A DNA stretch of 19,135 bases from Peptococcaceae bacterium. GTDB lineage: Bacteria > Bacillota > Peptococcia > Peptococcales > Peptococcaceae. Positions 6,425-15,690 of this stretch are shown here, piece by piece. Position 1 is the first letter of the stretch. The number at the start of each line of letters is the position of its first letter. Made by a program: the position numbers and the translations under genes. The notes below the pieces were generated by a model, which saw only the letters and a program-made list of their open reading frames with translations, had not been told where the DNA came from and made no database searches. The stretch covers positions 1 to 19,135 of the forward strand of contig CAAEKP010000115.1 in assembly GCA_900756555.1 (NCBI GenBank), read 5' to 3'.

Positions 6425-6433
6425 TGTTATACT
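6425..6433 (+). promoter_or_regulatory. Extended -10 promoter of the AlkZ-like gene
   Basis: TG-T-TATACT (6425-6433) is an extended -10 element. The best -35 at 17-bp spacing, TGGCTA, is poor, as expected for extended -10 promoters. The start would lie about 30 nt before the ATG, just ahead of an AAAGGGA ribosome binding site. Confidence 0.5.
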
Positions 6434-6470
6434 CAGACAAAAGTAATCCACAGAAAGGGATGCTCTCATT

Positions 6471-7652
6471 ATGAACATCAAACCAGAACAGATTCGTGCG
6501 CATCGGCTCCATGCTCATCATCTGGATAAAAAGCTGCCGCTGACTGCATTGGAAACAGTGGCCGGAGCCTGCGGCCTGCAAAACTCCCCACCCGGTGCGT
6601 GGGAAACGGCGTTGTTCAATCGTATAGAAAACTGCACACTGCAAGATTTACACAAGGCATTGTATCAGCAAAAAAATTTATTGCAAGCGTGGAGTTATCG
6701 CGGTGTGCCTGTGGTGTTTCCCACCGGCCAGAGTGACATTTTCCTGTCACCACTGCAAGCAAACGATAACGAATGGCCATGGATTTATACGCGAGGCATC
6801 ACCGCCGCTCTGGACTATCTGCAAATGAGCTTTGCTGAATTGCTGCCGCTGGTGCAAAATGCGGCTGGCTATTTAAACAGTCACACCATAAAAAGCAAAG
6901 AAGTATTAGACCAGACGCTGGCTGATCTCGTCGCCAATGACCTGCCAGCAGATAAAAAGACGCTGTGGAACGCGCCATCTATGTACGGTGCCAAACAAAC
7001 TGTCGGCGGCGCAGTAGTATCCTTTCAGCTGCGACCCTGCGCCTTTGCCCATCTGGTGGTGTTTGGGGAACGGCAGGGCATCAGTCCCACCTTCACATCC
7101 TTTCAGAACTGGACAGGCCATGCACCGCAGCTAATCCCAGATGCCAACAAGCAGCTTACCCATAAATTTCTGCATTGCTATGGGCCTGCCACCGTTGCTG
7201 ATTTTGCCGACTGGCTGGGCAGCTGCCCGCAACAGGCAAAACGACTTTGGCAGACAGCAGCGGACGAGCTAACCACTGTGCAGGTAGAAAATAAGACAAA
7301 ATATCTGCTGGCAGACGACCTGACACAATTGCAGGCAGCAACCATAACAGAGGAAACACTCCTGTTGTTAGGTGCCCATGACCCTTACCTGGATTTAAAA
7401 GACCGCACCATCATTTTAGCAGACAAATCGTTACACAAGGCGGTATGGAAAACCGTAGCCAATCCCGGTGTTGTCTTAAAAGGTGGGCGCATAGCCGGCA
7501 TCTGGAAACAGAAACTGCAAAAAAACAAGTTAGATATCTCCATCACTTTATTTGAATCGCTCACCGCCACCGAGCAGGCACAATTACAGGCACTGGCCGC
7601 AGATTACGCCGCCTTTCGTCTGGCAGAACTGCGGAAATTTGAGATTGTATAG
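6471..7652 (+). CDS. AlkZ-like (HTH_42) winged-helix protein, possible DNA glycosylase
   Basis: This 393-residue protein belongs to the HTH_42/AlkZ-like superfamily of tandem winged-helix proteins. The best signature is C-terminal: LLGAHDPYLDLKDR, then NPGVVLKGGRIAGIWKQK (about residues 302-355). The N-terminus has a GLQNSPPGAW segment (35-44) that sits where AlkZ glycosylases carry the catalytic QxQ or QxD motif, and NRI in place of the following arginine region. E. coli AlkZ (YcaQ) and Streptomyces AlkZ remove bulky alkylated bases and unhook interstrand crosslinks; this protein looks closer to the shorter AlkX-like branch, whose activity is less defined. The catalytic motif is only partly matched, so glycosylase function is inference. 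It is monocistronic with its own promoter and terminator, and is not linked to a visible antibiotic cluster. Confidence 0.7.
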   Translation: MNIKPEQIRAHRLHAHHLDKKLPLTALETVAGACGLQNSPPGAWETALFNRIENCTLQDLHKALYQQKNLLQAWSYRGVPVVFPTGQSDIFLSPLQANDNEWPWIYTRGITAALDYLQMSFAELLPLVQNAAGYLNSHTIKSKEVLDQTLADLVANDLPADKKTLWNAPSMYGAKQTVGGAVVSFQLRPCAFAHLVVFGERQGISPTFTSFQNWTGHAPQLIPDANKQLTHKFLHCYGPATVADFADWLGSCPQQAKRLWQTAADELTTVQVENKTKYLLADDLTQLQAATITEETLLLLGAHDPYLDLKDRTIILADKSLHKAVWKTVANPGVVLKGGRIAGIWKQKLQKNKLDISITLFESLTATEQAQLQALAADYAAFRLAELRKFEIV

Positions 7653-7658
7653 ACAAAA

Positions 7659-7703
7659 AACAGCATACAGTATGAATCGTTCTGCTTCATACTGTATGCT
7701 GTT
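7659..7703. terminator. Perfect bidirectional terminator
   Basis: An 18-bp perfect stem (7659-7676 with 7686-7703) has a 9-nt loop, an A-run on the left and TTTCTATTGTT on the right. It lies between the converging AlkZ-like and mscS genes and ends both. Confidence 0.85.
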
Positions 7704-7729
7704 TCTATTGTTCTGAATAACCTTTTTAT

Positions 7730-8542
7730 TTATGCTTTCACTGATTCTGTACTGACACGCATCGTTGGAGCCTGTACCTGATTTTCTGCAAGAGCTTCCG
7801 TAATATTCTGCGTTAAATCAAAATATACATCCCAGTAATCGGCATTTTTACACCAGGCACGCACGGTAAACTCCATCGCCTCATTGCTGCCGCCGCTAAT
7901 ACGGGCAAACGGTTCCGGATCTGCCAATACTTGCGGCTGCCCTTTCATCGCTGCTAACATAATATCCTGAATTTTTGCTGGCGCTTCGCTTTTGGCACAG
8001 GTAAAGGTCAAATCTACGCGCCGCAATTCTTCTGCGGAATAATCCACAATGTTCGCGTTCATCAAACTGCCGTTGGGCACCATAACCCGCTTATTATCCA
8101 ATGTTAAAAATACAGTATAGAACAGCGTTACTTCCGTGACAACCCCTTCAATGCCTGCCGCCGCCACAAAATCTCCCTGACGGAACGGCTTGAAAATCAT
8201 CAGCATAATACCGCCGGCCAGATTAGACAACGCACCCTGCAACGCCAAGCCAACTGCCACACCGGCAGAAGCCAGCACCGCCAGCACAGATGCCATCGGC
8301 ACACCCAAAATGCTGATAATGGAAATCACCAGCACAATGTACAAGCAAATTTTCACAAAGCTCAATAGAAACGTGCGCACTGTTCCTTCTGATTTTTCCA
8401 GTACTTTATTTTTTGCTAAAGCCTTCAAGACAGCTTTAATTAAAATATTCCCTATGAGAAATACAACCAGCGCCCACAACAGTTTGCTGCCGATTGCGGT
8501 CAAAAACGGTATCAGACCTACCCAAAAATAAGTTGTTTCCAT
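7730..8542 (-). CDS. mscS: Small-conductance mechanosensitive channel, MscS family
   Basis: A 270-residue MscS of the minimal three-helix type that releases osmolytes during hypo-osmotic shock. TM1 spans about residues 20-41, TM2 58-80 and the pore helix TM3 84-115, with the Gly/Ala-rich ASAGVAVGLALQGALSNLAGG. The MscS signature FKPFRQGD (117-124) follows, then the beta domain with VPNGSLMN, then the alpha/beta C-terminal domain. Length is close to E. coli MscS (286). The ATG at 8542 follows AGGGAG by about 9 nt; a GTG eight codons earlier overlaps the RBS and is unlikely. Promoter TTGTAT-17-TATAAT lies upstream and the shared terminator downstream, so it is monocistronic. Confidence 0.92.
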   Translation of the reverse strand: METTYFWVGLIPFLTAIGSKLLWALVVFLIGNILIKAVLKALAKNKVLEKSEGTVRTFLLSFVKICLYIVLVISIISILGVPMASVLAVLASAGVAVGLALQGALSNLAGGIMLMIFKPFRQGDFVAAAGIEGVVTEVTLFYTVFLTLDNKRVMVPNGSLMNANIVDYSAEELRRVDLTFTCAKSEAPAKIQDIMLAAMKGQPQVLADPEPFARISGGSNEAMEFTVRAWCKNADYWDVYFDLTQNITEALAENQVQAPTMRVSTESVKA

Positions 8543-8604
8543 AAAAAGCAACTCCCTTCGTCCCACTTATTCTCTTACTGCAATAATACTTACTATATAA
8601 ATTT

Positions 8605-8633
8605 ATTATAGCACATATAGCAGTGCAATACAA
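8605..8633 (-). promoter_or_regulatory. Promoter of mscS
   Basis: On the minus strand TTGTAT (8628-8633) and perfect TATAAT (8605-8610) are separated by 17 bp. The start is about 55 nt before the chosen ATG. Confidence 0.7.
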
Positions 8634-8657
8634 TCCACTGATTGCAAAACACAAAAA

Positions 8658-8698
8658 CCCCACTCGCTCTGGAACAATATGTTCCAGAGCGAGTGGGG
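8658..8698 (-). terminator. Strong terminator after the Rpn-like gene
   Basis: A 19-bp perfect stem (8658-8676 with 8680-8698) has only a 3-nt nominal loop. On the minus strand TTTTTGTGTTTT follows. It begins 10 nt past the stop codon of the Rpn-like gene. Confidence 0.85.
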
Positions 8699-8707
8699 CA
8701 ATTAAAT

Positions 8708-9571
8708 TCATTTTATTTGCAGCATTTTCTTATAATTTTCTCGTTCCTCCTGTGGTATCTTCAGTGCATCCATTGCCTGTTCAGCAGATAACTGTAACGT
8801 TTCCATCAGATTTTGGATATCTTCCAATGTTTTTCTCAATTCACCTTTGCGAATACCACTCTTTTCGCCTTCTAATTTGCCTTCTTCCAAACCTGCGGCA
8901 AATTCTTCTTCTCCTCGCACACGAAAGGCATCTTCCCAGTTCCATTCTGTGAATATCATATTCTGCACCTCCGCTCCCTTTGCTTCCAGGTAATCCTGCA
9001 TTACACCTTGCTGTAAACAATCCAGCAACGCCAATCGGATTGCTTCGCCAATATCATTGCCTTGCTTCTTGTATTCCTCAATCAATTCTATCAATGTGCT
9101 GTAATCGCCCAAGGACTTACACCGTTGCAGTAACTCTGGCACGTGGGCACCATTGCGACTAATGTTAAATACATCCACTTCCAGTTGTAGCCGTGGATGC
9201 CCTACTAGCTCTGTAAATGCATCAGACAAATATTCCACCGTGTGTTCCGGTTGATTTTCACCACCATTATATAACATAATAAACTGTGGTGTAAACAGGG
9301 AAATTCTTCTTCTCCGATACAGATTATTACTTTGTAATAGTTTCTCATACAACCGCATAACATAAATTCCCATCCTCAATGGAATATTATCATTCAGCGT
9401 GGACTGTTGTTCCAGCAGCACCACATATTTCCCATCCAACGTGAACGAAATATCATTCACCCTGTCCATGTACAGCACATTAGGTAAAAATTTATTGGCG
9501 CAAGCGCCAACTGGCAGATGATATCTGCCCCTACAAATTATCGAACAACCTCGTGAAACATTTGCAAACAA
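8708..9571 (-). pseudogene. 5'-truncated Rpn / PD-(D/E)XK nuclease-family transposase-like gene
   Basis: From about 9485 downward the frame encodes an Rpn/YhgA-like (PD-(D/E)XK transposase family) protein. MDRVNDISFTLDGKYVVLLE contains the nuclease Asp and the Glu of the E-x-Q motif. RMGIYVMRLYEKLL follows, then the family's helical C-terminus with its charged, EG-rich tail. Relatives normally have about 40-60 more residues before this point. Here they are replaced by sequence translated from a palindromic REP-like element (9495-9534), and the only upstream ATG (9571) has no ribosome binding site. The core could still be made from the internal ATG at YMDRV, but no RBS is seen there either. 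I call it a disrupted remnant; the catalytic pair and an otherwise intact frame suggest the damage is recent or the frame is tolerated. Confidence 0.65.
9495..9534. repeat. REP-like double-hairpin element
   Basis: Two adjacent palindromes: TTGGCGC-AA-GCGCCAA (9495-9510) and GGCAGAT-GAT-ATCTGCC (9513-9529), ending in CCTAC. Read on the minus strand it starts GTAGGGGCAGAT, like the element at 15660-15681 (GTAGGGGAAGAT). This is the style of small intergenic repeat common in Bacillota. Here it is fused in frame to the 5' end of the Rpn-like gene. Confidence 0.65.
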
Positions 9572-9574
9572 AAA

Positions 9575-9613
9575 ACCATCCTGTCAGAAACAATTTGTTC
9601 CTGACAGGATGGT
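9575..9613 (-). terminator. Terminator of the uvrB-uvrA-hydrolase operon
   Basis: 19-nt arms (9575-9593 and 9595-9613) match at 18 of 19 positions, and a T-run follows on the minus strand. It lies about 40 nt past the hydrolase stop. Its centre (AACAATTTGTTCC) resembles that of the 8658-8698 terminator (AACAATATGTTCC). Confidence 0.8.
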
Positions 9614-9653
9614 CTAATTTACATCGTTGCTTTACGCTTTACATTGTCTTATG

Positions 9654-10259
9654 CTACCAATCTGTTCTGGATTGCATCCAGCAGTCCAGAAACGTCAGTT
9701 GTTCTTTTGTGTGGAACCAGTGCTCGCCATCTTCCATCACAGTCAGATTTGCTTTATGTGCGCGTGCAAAATGTTCTATTGTTTGATGCGCCGTCAAGTG
9801 ATCTCCACAAGCATAAAGGATTTCGGTAGAAACGGTCCAGACAATGGGGTGCGTCCGCACATAACACAGATAGTCCCAGGAAAGAGTCTCACCAAAAGTG
9901 GTGGCAATCTCTCCTCTTTCCTGAAGCATCTGCTCTGTGGCATGAGCCCAGCCCAGCATATCCAAAATCAGCCGCTCCATATCCACAATGGGCGAGATAA
10001 ACCAGGCTTTCTCAATGTTAGCCTGCTGTAACGTGTGCATGGCATAATAAGCGCCGATGCTGTTGGCAATCACTGAAATTTGTTTATAGTTCTCCGCTGC
10101 CTTTTCATAGGCTTCTCGCACCTGTTTTTCTACCACCCAGGGAACGTCCCCTTCATACGCTACGCCAATTACATCTGCATTTTTAAAATATTTTCGGTAT
10201 TGCTCTGCTTCGGCAGCGCTTCCGCCTTTGCCATGCAAATATAAAACAGCTTTGTCCAT
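9654..10259 (-). CDS. Small alpha/beta hydrolase
   Basis: A 201-residue single-domain alpha/beta hydrolase. It opens with strand LYLHGKGGS (6-14), the oxyanion-hole region. The nucleophile elbow is ANSIGA with Ser67, where Ala-Asn replaces the usual Gly-x before Ser. The acid is likely Asp153 (CGDHLT) and the base His180 (DGEHWFHT). There is no signal peptide, so it is cytoplasmic. It resembles the compact RBBP9/YdeN-like or small esterase group, but the substrate cannot be told. An AGAGGA ribosome binding site precedes the ATG. It begins 27 nt after the uvrA stop on the same strand, with no terminator between, so it is probably cotranscribed with uvrBA; a role in repair is not implied. Confidence 0.8.
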   Translation of the reverse strand: MDKAVLYLHGKGGSAAEAEQYRKYFKNADVIGVAYEGDVPWVVEKQVREAYEKAAENYKQISVIANSIGAYYAMHTLQQANIEKAWFISPIVDMERLILDMLGWAHATEQMLQERGEIATTFGETLSWDYLCYVRTHPIVWTVSTEILYACGDHLTAHQTIEHFARAHKANLTVMEDGEHWFHTKEQLTFLDCWMQSRTDW

Positions 10260-10286
10260 CTTCCGTCCTCTCTGCTTTCTCTCGCC

Positions 10287-13166
<2,880 letters not shown>

Positions 13167-13169
13167 AGC

Positions 13170-15143
13170 TTACTCCTGTTCTTCTCGCAATTTGCGGATT
13201 TCATCACGCAGCTGGGCGGCTTTCTCGAACTCCAGTTGCTTTGCCGCAGCCTTCATATCTTTCTCCAGCATACGAATCCGCTGTTCCCGTTCCTTGGCGC
13301 TGAGCGCTGGACGCTCCGCCACATAATCGGCAATCTCCTCGGCCACCATAGTAGCCTCGATAACAGCCCGGATATTTTTTTCAATGGTTTTTGGCACAAT
13401 GCCATGTTCTTTATTGTACTTCATCTGAATAGCGCGGCGGCGTTCGGTTTCATCAATAGCCTTGCGCATGGAACCGGTGATCACATCGCCGTACATGATA
13501 ACTTTACCTTCCGCATTGCGGGCCGCACGGCCAATGGTCTGAATCATGGATGTTTCTGAGCGCAGGAACCCTTCTTTGTCGGCATCCAATATAGCCACCA
13601 GCGATACCTCCGGCAAGTCCAAACCTTCCCGCAGCAGGTTAATACCCACCAGCACGTCAAACTCCCCTTTGCGCAAATCACGCAGGATTTCCATACGCTC
13701 GATAGTTTTCACCTCCGAGTGCAGATAGCGCACCCGCACGCCCACACTCTTCATGTAGTCGGTTAAATCCTCGGACATTTTCTTGGTCAGTGTCGTTACC
13801 AGCACACGCTGATTTTTTTCCACCCGCAGGCGGATTTCTTCCAGCAGATCATCAATCTGTCCCTGCACAGGGCGCACTTCCACTTCCGGGTCCACCAGAC
13901 CAGTAGGACGAATAATCTGCTCCACTATTTTCTGGCTCTGCTCCCGTTCATATTTGCCCGGTGTGGCGCTCACATAGATAGTCTGGCCTGTTTTCTGCTC
14001 AAACTCCTCAAAGCGCAGCGGACGGTTATCCAGCGCCGACGGCAGACGGAAGCCAAAGTTCACCAGGTTTTCCTTCCGGGAACGGTCGCCGGCATACATC
14101 CCGCCCACCTGTGATACTGTCACGTGGGACTCATCTATAAAGGTGATGAAGTCATCAGGAAAGAAATCCAGCAGCGTATTTGGCGTAGAGCCCGGTGCCC
14201 GGCCGGACAATGGGCGGGAATAGTTTTCTACGCCGGTGCAGAACCCAACCTCCCGCAGCATTTCCATATCATAACGGGTGCGCTGGTCAATACGCTGCGC
14301 TTCCAGCAATTTATTTTCGGCCTTAAACTTTGCCACCTGCTGTTCCAGTTCTTCTTCAATAGCAGCGATAGCTGTGTCCAGATATTCCGGGTCAGTGGCG
14401 TAATGCGTATTTGGGTAGATGCTTACATGGTTGCGCAGCCCCAGCACTTTCCCGGTAATTACGTCCACCTCAGAGATACGGTCAATCTCGTCGCCAAACA
14501 GTTCCACGCGGATGGCACGGTCGCTGGCGCCGGCAGGGAAAATTTCAATGCTGTCACCCCGCACCCGGAACGCGCCGCGATGGAAATTGATGTCGTTGCG
14601 CTCATACTGAATGTCCACCAGCTTGCGCAAAATCTCATCGCGGTCATAGGTCAGCCCCACCCGCAGCGACAACGTCTGCCTGCGGTATTCCTCCGGCGAG
14701 CCCACCCCGTAAATGCAGGACACACTGGCTACCACAATCACATCGCGCCGTTCCAGCAGCGAAGCCGTTGCCGAGTGGCGCATTTTTTCAATTTCTTCGT
14801 TAATCTGCGAATCTTTTTCGATATATGTATCCGTAGAAGCCACATACGCCTCCGGCTGATAGTAGTCGTAGTAGGATACAAAGTACTCCACCGCATTGTC
14901 CGGGAAGAACTCCTTAAATTCACTGTACAGCTGCGCCGCCAGCGTTTTGTTGTGCGCAATAATCAGTGCCGGACGATTGGCCTCCGCAATAATATTGGCC
15001 ATGGTAAATGTTTTCCCCGATCCGGTTACCCCCAGCATAATCTGCTTGGGATAGCCGGAATCCAGCCCATCCACCAGCTGCTCAATGGCTTTGGGCTGAT
15101 CGCCCGTCGGTTTATATTCGGAAACAAGTTTAAAATCTGGCAT
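13170..15143 (-). CDS. uvrB: Excinuclease ABC subunit B (UvrB)
   Basis: A 657-residue UvrB, full length, the helicase-like damage-verification subunit. Walker A GVTGSGKT is at 38-45. The beta-hairpin region YYDYYQPEAYVASTDTYIEK (about 92-111) is intact, the DEAD-like box reads FIDESHVT, and helicase motifs V and VI appear in the GINLLREGLDLPEVSLVAILDADKEGF and QTIGRAARN segments. The C-terminal UVR coiled coil, LEKDMKAAAKQLEFEKAAQLRDEIRKL (shown by its flanks near 622-652), binds UvrC. The ATG follows GAGGTGG closely. It leads the uvrB-uvrA-hydrolase operon, with a TTGCCA-16-TATAAT promoter and a LexA-like box, consistent with SOS control. Confidence 0.97.
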   Translation of the reverse strand: MPDFKLVSEYKPTGDQPKAIEQLVDGLDSGYPKQIMLGVTGSGKTFTMANIIAEANRPALIIAHNKTLAAQLYSEFKEFFPDNAVEYFVSYYDYYQPEAYVASTDTYIEKDSQINEEIEKMRHSATASLLERRDVIVVASVSCIYGVGSPEEYRRQTLSLRVGLTYDRDEILRKLVDIQYERNDINFHRGAFRVRGDSIEIFPAGASDRAIRVELFGDEIDRISEVDVITGKVLGLRNHVSIYPNTHYATDPEYLDTAIAAIEEELEQQVAKFKAENKLLEAQRIDQRTRYDMEMLREVGFCTGVENYSRPLSGRAPGSTPNTLLDFFPDDFITFIDESHVTVSQVGGMYAGDRSRKENLVNFGFRLPSALDNRPLRFEEFEQKTGQTIYVSATPGKYEREQSQKIVEQIIRPTGLVDPEVEVRPVQGQIDDLLEEIRLRVEKNQRVLVTTLTKKMSEDLTDYMKSVGVRVRYLHSEVKTIERMEILRDLRKGEFDVLVGINLLREGLDLPEVSLVAILDADKEGFLRSETSMIQTIGRAARNAEGKVIMYGDVITGSMRKAIDETERRRAIQMKYNKEHGIVPKTIEKNIRAVIEATMVAEEIADYVAERPALSAKEREQRIRMLEKDMKAAAKQLEFEKAAQLRDEIRKLREEQE

Positions 15144-15228
15144 CGTTCCACCTCAATTTCTGTGTAAAATCTGCATTAGTTACATGATACCCCGTTCTGT
15201 TGCTGCTCAAACCTGCACGCAGGAAAGA

Positions 15229-15240
15229 GAAGATATGTTC
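15229..15240. promoter_or_regulatory. Possible LexA (SOS) box at the uvrB promoter
   Basis: Read on the minus strand, GAACATATCTTC lies one base past the -10 box and over the expected start. The Gram-positive LexA core is GAAC-N4-GTTC; this site differs at one core position, and the flanking C and G of the Bacillus consensus are missing. Position and gene are right for SOS control, but the match is imperfect. Confidence 0.5.
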
Positions 15241-15241
15241 C

Positions 15242-15269
15242 ATTATAGCATAAACTGTTCATCTGGCAA
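15242..15269 (-). promoter_or_regulatory. Promoter of the uvrBA operon
   Basis: On the minus strand TTGCCA (15264-15269) and perfect TATAAT (15242-15247) are separated by 16 bp. The start lies about 90 nt upstream of uvrB. The -35 box falls inside a 16-bp motif that occurs again at 15563-15578. Confidence 0.75.
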
Positions 15270-15277
15270 TACTGCAA
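15262..15277 (+). repeat. 16-bp direct repeat, copy 1 (TCTGGCAATACTGCAA)
   Basis: Exact copy of 15563-15578. Looser similarity extends to both sides, with AACTG before the motif and AATAG- or ATATAG-plus-A-run after it. On the minus strand each copy comes immediately after the T-tail of a terminator. Confidence 0.8.
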
Positions 15278-15288
15278 TCTGAATAGAA

Positions 15289-15336
15289 AAAAGTGTTTAT
15301 ACATTCACCGCCTGCGGTGCTTGCAGAAACACTTTT
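15289..15336. terminator. Terminator insulating the uvrB promoter
   Basis: AAAAGTGTTT (15289-15298) and AAACACTTTT (15327-15336) form a 10-bp outer stem enclosing a second perfect hairpin, CACCGC-CT-GCGGTG (15306-15319). T-runs follow on either strand. No gene directly precedes it on the minus strand, so it may mark a lost gene or serve as a back-up stop. Confidence 0.65.
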
Positions 15337-15404
15337 GTTTCAATATCCGTTAAATGCGCCTGTTACATTTTGCCGATCCCTCAGTGGCTCTGGACAATCG
15401 CTGA

Positions 15405-15449
15405 AATGTCTACCTCAGTTTGGACTTCGTCCACTTCGGTTTAGACATT
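15405..15449. repeat. Nested 45-bp palindrome
   Basis: Outer arms AATGTCTA (15405-15412) and TAGACATT (15442-15449), and inner arms TGGAC (15421-15425) and GTCCA (15429-15433) around TTC, share one centre. The 8-nt spacers CCTCAGTT and CTTCGGTT are imperfect direct, not inverted, repeats. No T-run follows, so it does not look like a terminator. Confidence 0.6.
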
Positions 15450-15510
15450 CTGCGCGATAATCCATCCCAATTCGGAATATATGGCAAACGTAACAGTCGT
15501 AGATTGGTAT

Positions 15511-15542
15511 AGTTTTTGGTGAAGTTTTTGGTGAAGTTTTTG
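15511..15542 (+). repeat. 12-bp tandem repeat
   Basis: The unit AGTTTTTGGTGA occurs twice exactly (15511-15522 and 15523-15534), followed by a partial third copy, AGTTTTTG (15535-15542). It is short and non-coding. Confidence 0.85.
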
Positions 15543-15562
15543 CGTAATTTGCAACAACTGCT

Positions 15563-15578
15563 TCTGGCAATACTGCAA
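15563..15578 (+). repeat. 16-bp direct repeat, copy 2
   Basis: Exact copy of 15262-15277, located just past the T-tail of the surface gene's terminator on the minus strand. Confidence 0.8.
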
Positions 15579-15592
15579 CCAATATAGCAAAA

Positions 15593-15619
15593 ACAGCTCC
15601 CTCATAATGAGAGAGCTGT
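15593..15619 (-). terminator. Terminator of the surface protein gene
   Basis: ACAGCTC (15593-15599) pairs with GAGCTGT (15613-15619), and CTCAT with ATGAG inside, with one mismatch between. On the minus strand a TTTTTGC tail follows. It lies about 70 nt past the surface gene's stop. Confidence 0.75.
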
Positions 15620-15659
15620 CTGCTTTCATTTTGTCTAAAAATATTTTTATTGTACGTCG

Positions 15660-15681
15660 TAGGGGAAGATACCATCTTCCC
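15660..15681. repeat. REP-like hairpin element, second copy
   Basis: GGGAAGAT-ACC-ATCTTCCC (15663-15681, 8-bp arms), preceded by GTAG. It has the same GTAGGGG(A/C)AGAT opening and 3-nt loop as the hairpin at 9513-9534, with a compensating change in both arms (AA/TT for CA/TG). It lies 10 bp beyond the surface gene's stop, inside its 3' untranslated region. Confidence 0.6.
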
Positions 15682-15690
15682 GCACCTTAA

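Larger units (their letters stand above)
15144..15690. other. Repeat-rich spacer between uvrB and the surface protein gene
   Basis: No convincing gene is present in this 547-nt stretch. It holds the uvrBA promoter, two terminators, both copies of the 16-bp motif, a palindrome (15405-15449), 12-bp tandem repeats (15511-15542) and a REP-like hairpin (15660-15681). An 86-codon minus-strand frame crosses several of these and has no ribosome binding site, so I do not call it a gene. Confidence 0.7.

Noticed and set aside
14124..15167. Long plus-strand open frame antisense to uvrB
   Set aside because: It is a mirror of the strongly conserved uvrB coding strand; the protein has no recognisable family, no ribosome binding site and a composition typical of antisense frames.
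15511..15542. Tandem repeats considered as a CRISPR array
   Set aside because: The unit is only 12 bp with no spacers and no cas genes in the window.
15415..15675. 86-codon minus-strand frame in the uvrB-surface gene spacer
   Set aside because: It runs through a terminator, tandem repeats and a REP-like hairpin, has no ribosome binding site and no family resemblance.
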